Part shown: positions 58,075 through 64,000 of the stretch, piece by piece
Numbering within the stretch: position 1 is the first letter of the stretch
Layout: the number at the start of each line of letters is the position of its first letter
DNA from: Variovorax sp. J2L1-78
Lineage (GTDB): Bacteria; Pseudomonadota; Gammaproteobacteria; Burkholderiales; Burkholderiaceae_C
Length of the DNA: 64,000 nt
Reading direction: 5' to 3'
Assembly (NCBI RefSeq): GCF_030317205.1
Contig: NZ_JASZYB010000003.1
Coordinates: 248,001 to 312,000 of the forward strand
Program-made: the position numbers and the translations under genes
Notes under the pieces: model-generated
Told to the model about the DNA's origin: nothing
Seen by the model: the letters and a program-made list of their open reading frames with translations, nothing else
Databases searched by the model: none

Positions 58075-61000
58075 ATGGCCCAAACGTCCACGTACAGTTA
58101 CACCGAACGCAAGCGCATCCGAAAGAATTTCGGCAGCCGCGACAGCGTCGTTGAAATCCCCTACCTGCTGCAGATGCAGAAGGACGCGTACACCGCGTTC
58201 CTGCAAGCGGGCATCGCGCCGCAGAAGCGCACGGTCGAAGGCCTGCAGGCCGCGTTCGACGCCGCGTTCCCGATCGTCTCGCACAACGGTTTCGTGGAGA
58301 TGAAGTTCCTCGAGTACAACCTGGCGAAACCGGCGTTCGACGTGCGCGAGTGCCAGACGCGGGGCCTGACCTTCGCGTCGGCCGTGCGCGCCAAGGTCCA
58401 GCTCATCATCTATGACCGCGAGTCGTCGACCTCGCAGTCGAAGGTGGTCAAGGAAGTCAAGGAGCAAGAGGTCTACATGGGCGAAGTGCCGCTCATGACC
58501 GAGAAGGGCTCCTTCATCATCAACGGCACCGAGCGCGTCATCGTGTCGCAGCTCCACCGTTCGCCGGGCGTGTTCTTCGAACATGACAAGGGCAAGACGC
58601 ACAGCTCGGGCAAGCTGCTGTTCTCGGCCCGCGTGATCCCCTACCGCGGCTCGTGGCTCGACTTCGAGTTCGACCCGAAGGACATGCTGTACTTCCGCGT
58701 CGACCGCCGTCGCAAGATGCCGGTCACGATCCTCTTGAAGGCCATCGGCCTGAACCCGGAATCGATCCTCGCGAACTTCTTCGTGAACGACAACTTCCGC
58801 CTGATGGACAGCGGCGCGCAGATGGAGTTCGTCTCCGAGCGCCTGCGCGGCGAAGTCGCGCGCTTCGACATCACCGACAAGTCGGGCAAGGTCGTGGTCG
58901 CCAAGGACAAGCGCGTCACCGCGCGCCACACGCGTGAACTCGAGCAGTCGGGCACGACCCACATCAGCGTGCCGGAAGACTTCCTGGTCGGCCGCGTGGT
59001 CGCCCGCAACATCGTCGACGCCGACTCCGGCGAAATCCTGGCCAAGGCCAACGACGAGCTGACCGAAGCACTGCTCAAGAAGCTGCGCACCGCCGGCGTG
59101 CAGGACATCCAGGTCATCTACACGAACGAACTGGACCAGGGCGCTTACATCTCGCAGACGCTGCGCATCGACGAAACCGTCGACGAGTTCGCCGCGCGCG
59201 TGGCCATCTACCGCATGATGCGTCCCGGCGAACCGCCGACGGAAGACGCCGTGCAGGCCTTGTTCCAGCGCCTGTTCTACAACCCGGACACGTACGACCT
59301 GTCGCGCGTCGGCCGCATGAAGTTCAACGCCAAGGTCGGCCGCGACGAGTCGACCGGCCCGATGGTGCTGACCAACGAAGACATCCTGCATGTCGTCAAG
59401 ATCCTGGTCGACCTGCGCAACGGCAACGGCGAAGTCGACGACATCGACCACCTGGGCAACCGCCGCGTGCGTTGCGTCGGCGAACTGGCCGAGAACCAGT
59501 ACCGCACCGGCCTGGCCCGCATCGAGAAGGCCGTGAAGGAACGTCTGGGTCAAGCGGAGCAAGAGCCGCTGATGCCGCACGACCTGATCAACAGCAAGCC
59601 GATCTCGGCCGCGCTGAAGGAATTCTTCGGTGCCTCGCAGCTGTCGCAGTTCATGGACCAGACGAACCCGCTGTCCGAAATCACCCACAAGCGCCGCGTG
59701 TCGGCCCTTGGCCCGGGCGGTCTGACGCGTGAACGCGCCGGCTTCGAAGTGCGCGACGTGCACGTGACCCATTACGGCCGCGTCTGCCCGATCGAAACGC
59801 CCGAAGGCCCGAACATCGGCCTGATCAACTCGCTGGCCCTGTACGCCCGCCTGAACGAATACGGCTTCATCGAGACGCCGTACCGTCGCGTGGTCGACAG
59901 CAAGGTCACGATGGACATCGACTACCTGTCGGCCATCGAAGAAGGCAAGTACGTCATCGCCCAGGCCAACGCGGCCCTGGACAAGGACGGCAAGCTGACC
60001 GGCGACCTGGTCTCCGCGCGTGAAGCCGGCGAGTCGATCCTGGTGGGGGCAGAGCGCGTCCAGTACATGGACGTTTCGCCCGCGCAGATCGTGTCGGTGG
60101 CGGCCTCGCTCGTGCCCTTCCTGGAGCACGACGATGCGAACCGCGCGCTGATGGGCGCCAACATGCAGCGCCAGGCCGTGCCGGTGCTGCGCCCCGAGAA
60201 GCCCTTCGTCGGTACCGGCATCGAGCGCGTTTCCGCGGTCGACTCGGGCACCGTGGTGACCGCGACCCGCGGCGGTATCGTCGACTACGTCGATGCGACC
60301 CGTGTCGTGGTGCGCGTGAACGACGCCGAAGCAGCGGCCGGTGAAGTCGGTGTGGACATCTACAACCTGATCAAGTACCAGCGTTCGAACCAGAACACCA
60401 ACATCCACCAGCGCCCGATCGTCAAGCGCGGCGACAAGATCGCCAAGGGCGACGTGGTGGCCGACGGTGCGTCCACCGACCTCGGCGAACTGGCCCTCGG
60501 CCAGAACATGCTGATCGGCTTCATGCCGTGGAACGGCTACAACTTCGAAGACTCGATCCTGATCTCCGAACGCGTCGTCGCCGAAGACCGCTACACATCG
60601 ATCCACATCGAGGAACTGGTGGTGATGGCCCGCGACACCAAGCTGGGCGCCGAAGAAATCACGCGGGACATCCCGAACCTGGCCGAGCAGCAGCTCAACC
60701 GCCTCGACGAGTCCGGCATCATCTACGTCGGCGCCGAAGTGCAGCCGGGCGACACGCTGGTGGGCAAGGTCACGCCGAAGGGCGAGACCACGCTGACGCC
60801 TGAAGAGAAGCTGCTTCGCGCCATCTTCGGCGAGAAGGCTTCCGACGTGAAGGACACCTCGCTGCGCGTGGACCAGGGCTCGCAAGGCACCGTGATCGAC
60901 GTGCAGGTGTTCACCCGCGAAGGCATCACGCGCGACAAGCGCGCCCAGCAGATCATCGACGATGAGCTCAAGCGCTTCCGCTTGGACCTGAACGACCAGC

Positions 61001-62199
61001 TGCGCATCGTCGAAGCCGACGCGTTCGACCGGATCGAGAAGCTCCTGACCGGCAAGGCGGCCAACGGCGGCCCGAACAAGCTGGCCAAGGGCACCAAGCT
61101 CGACAAGGCCTACCTGTCGTCGATCGAGAAGTTCCACTGGTTCGACATCCGCCCGGCGGACGACGAAGTGGCTTCGCAGCTCGAGTCGATCAAGAACTCG
61201 CTCGAGCAGACGCGCCACAGCTTCGACCTCGCGTTCGAAGAAAAGCGCAAGAAGCTCACGCAGGGCGACGAGCTGCCCGCAGGCGTGCTCAAGATGGTCA
61301 AGGTCTACCTGGCCGTCAAGCGCCGCCTGCAGCCGGGCGACAAGATGGCCGGCCGTCACGGCAACAAGGGTGTGGTGTCGAAGATCGTTCCGGTCGAAGA
61401 CATGCCTCACATGGCCGACGGCACGCCGTGCGACATCTGCCTGAACCCGCTGGGCGTGCCTTCGCGGATGAACGTGGGCCAGGTGCTCGAAGTGCATCTG
61501 GGCTGGGCCGGCAAGGGCATCGGCCAGCGCATCGGCGACCTGCTGCAGGCCGAAGCGAAGATCGCGGAACTCCGCGCCTTCCTCGACAAGCTCTACAACG
61601 GCTCGGGCCGCAAGGAAGACCTGAGCAAGCTGAGCGACGGTGAAGTGGTCGAGATGGCCAGCAACCTGTCGAACGGCGTGACCTTCGCCACGCCGGTGTT
61701 CGACGGCGCCACGGAAGAAGAAATCCGCGGCATGCTGCAGCTCGCCTACCCGGACGAGATCGCCAAGCTCAAGGGCCTGACCGACACCCGCACGCAAGCC
61801 TACCTGTACGACGGCCGCACCGGCGACCAGTTCGAGCGTCCGGTCACCGTGGGCTACATGCACTTCTTGAAGCTGCACCACTTGGTGGACGACAAGATGC
61901 ACGCCCGCTCGACCGGCCCGTACTCGCTGGTCACGCAGCAACCGCTGGGCGGCAAGGCCCAGTTCGGCGGCCAGCGTTTCGGCGAAATGGAAGTGTGGGC
62001 GCTCGAGGCCTACGGCGCCGCCTACGTCCTGCAGGAAATGCTGACGGTGAAGTCCGACGACGTGCAAGGCCGTACCAAGGTGTACGAGAGCATCGTCAAG
62101 GGCGAACACTCCATCGAAGCCGGCATGCCGGAATCGTTCAATGTGCTGGTCAAGGAAATCCGTTCCCTGGGCCTGGACATCGAACTCGAACGTTCATAA
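58075..62199 (+). CDS. rpoB: RNA polymerase beta subunit
   Basis: 1374 residues, normal for betaproteobacteria. All main conserved blocks are present. The rifampicin cluster reads SQLSQFMDQTNPLSEITHKR and SALGPGGL, i.e. wild-type residues at the common resistance positions. The C-terminal GKAQFGGQRFGEMEVWALEA closes the catalytic core region. It is followed after 21 bases by rpoC. Confidence 0.99.
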   Translation: MAQTSTYSYTERKRIRKNFGSRDSVVEIPYLLQMQKDAYTAFLQAGIAPQKRTVEGLQAAFDAAFPIVSHNGFVEMKFLEYNLAKPAFDVRECQTRGLTFASAVRAKVQLIIYDRESSTSQSKVVKEVKEQEVYMGEVPLMTEKGSFIINGTERVIVSQLHRSPGVFFEHDKGKTHSSGKLLFSARVIPYRGSWLDFEFDPKDMLYFRVDRRRKMPVTILLKAIGLNPESILANFFVNDNFRLMDSGAQMEFVSERLRGEVARFDITDKSGKVVVAKDKRVTARHTRELEQSGTTHISVPEDFLVGRVVARNIVDADSGEILAKANDELTEALLKKLRTAGVQDIQVIYTNELDQGAYISQTLRIDETVDEFAARVAIYRMMRPGEPPTEDAVQALFQRLFYNPDTYDLSRVGRMKFNAKVGRDESTGPMVLTNEDILHVVKILVDLRNGNGEVDDIDHLGNRRVRCVGELAENQYRTGLARIEKAVKERLGQAEQEPLMPHDLINSKPISAALKEFFGASQLSQFMDQTNPLSEITHKRRVSALGPGGLTRERAGFEVRDVHVTHYGRVCPIETPEGPNIGLINSLALYARLNEYGFIETPYRRVVDSKVTMDIDYLSAIEEGKYVIAQANAALDKDGKLTGDLVSAREAGESILVGAERVQYMDVSPAQIVSVAASLVPFLEHDDANRALMGANMQRQAVPVLRPEKPFVGTGIERVSAVDSGTVVTATRGGIVDYVDATRVVVRVNDAEAAAGEVGVDIYNLIKYQRSNQNTNIHQRPIVKRGDKIAKGDVVADGASTDLGELALGQNMLIGFMPWNGYNFEDSILISERVVAEDRYTSIHIEELVVMARDTKLGAEEITRDIPNLAEQQLNRLDESGIIYVGAEVQPGDTLVGKVTPKGETTLTPEEKLLRAIFGEKASDVKDTSLRVDQGSQGTVIDVQVFTREGITRDKRAQQIIDDELKRFRLDLNDQLRIVEADAFDRIEKLLTGKAANGGPNKLAKGTKLDKAYLSSIEKFHWFDIRPADDEVASQLESIKNSLEQTRHSFDLAFEEKRKKLTQGDELPAGVLKMVKVYLAVKRRLQPGDKMAGRHGNKGVVSKIVPVEDMPHMADGTPCDICLNPLGVPSRMNVGQVLEVHLGWAGKGIGQRIGDLLQAEAKIAELRAFLDKLYNGSGRKEDLSKLSDGEVVEMASNLSNGVTFATPVFDGATEEEIRGMLQLAYPDEIAKLKGLTDTRTQAYLYDGRTGDQFERPVTVGYMHFLKLHHLVDDKMHARSTGPYSLVTQQPLGGKAQFGGQRFGEMEVWALEAYGAAYVLQEMLTVKSDDVQGRTKVYESIVKGEHSIEAGMPESFNVLVKEIRSLGLDIELERS

Positions 62200-62220
62200 G
62201 CAAGACAAGGAAAGAGTCCC

Positions 62221-64000
<1,780 letters not shown>

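Noticed and set aside
58057..62109. A 1,350-codon open frame on the minus strand opposite rpoB
   Set aside because: It mirrors rpoB and has no family motif. In GC-rich genes with strong third-position bias the opposite frame is often stop-free; its residues are biased to Arg, Val, His, Asp and Leu.

Overview
The window is about 64 kb of high-GC chromosomal DNA. Gene content and order suggest a betaproteobacterium of the Comamonadaceae, probably close to Variovorax, Acidovorax or Polaromonas. The main reasons are the tRNA-Tyr/Gly/Thr-tuf-tRNA-Trp-secE-nusG-rplKAJL-rpoBC block, the aerobic benzoyl-CoA (box) cluster with a BoxR repressor, and a TTG-started rplJ. This placement is inference from gene content, since no database search was possible. 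Genes are densely packed with many 1-8 bp ATGA or GTGA overlaps. I see no insertion sequence, prophage, CRISPR array or rRNA gene, and no gene-free stretch longer than about 260 bases.

Region by region. 0-4 kb: fragment of an unknown protein, a Cys-rich CWC protein and an L,D-transpeptidase, a small secreted protein, then a LysR regulator divergent from a VOC protein and a 2-hydroxyacid dehydrogenase. 4-9 kb: malate synthase G (glcB), divergent from an HMG-CoA-lyase-like enzyme coupled to a CaiB/BaiF CoA-transferase. 9-13.6 kb: a tetR-emrB-emrA-nodT drug-efflux operon. 13.7-23.3 kb: LysR plus a DUF2214 protein, PsiF, argS, a SPOR protein, dsbA, lptA-lptB-rpoN and an RNA methyltransferase. 23.4-26.7 kb: an orphan pair of type VI secretion-like membrane proteins (a DotU/TssL fused to a DUF4384-like domain, and a shortened TssM/IcmF N-terminus with a broken P-loop) next to an orphan NarL-type response regulator. 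26.7-29.9 kb: a salicylate-5-hydroxylase-like oxygenase (nagG-nagH-nagAb order) with a divergent NagR-like regulator. 29.9-44.7 kb: a complete aerobic benzoate system. One divergent arm carries a DUF4863 protein, an aldehyde dehydrogenase, benzoate-CoA ligase, an alpha/beta hydrolase and a five-gene Liv-type ABC transporter. The other carries boxR-boxC-boxB-boxA. 44.7-52.4 kb: gph and a trp operon (leader peptide, trpE, a GxxExxY-family gene, trpG, ltaE, a lysE-type exporter, trpD, trpC) ending in ung. 52.5-64 kb: the tRNA/tuf/ribosomal protein/RNA polymerase block, with rpoC cut by the window edge.

How the genes work together. In the box region, uptake (livKHMGF), activation (bclA), epoxidation (boxAB), ring cleavage (boxC) and semialdehyde oxidation (boxD) form one pathway. 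BoxR probably controls it by sensing benzoyl-CoA and binding TGCA-type operators; two TGCA-N6-TGCA pairs lie just upstream of boxC. The nag-like genes would feed a second aromatic acid into metabolism but lack a reductase here. The trp operon appears to have a transcribed leader encoding a 27-residue peptide with Trp-Leu-Trp, followed by overlapping hairpins.

Most worth following up: the orphan TssL-DUF4384/TssM-like pair, the catalytically altered GxxExxY gene translationally coupled between trpE and trpG, the putative trp attenuator, and the BoxR operator array.
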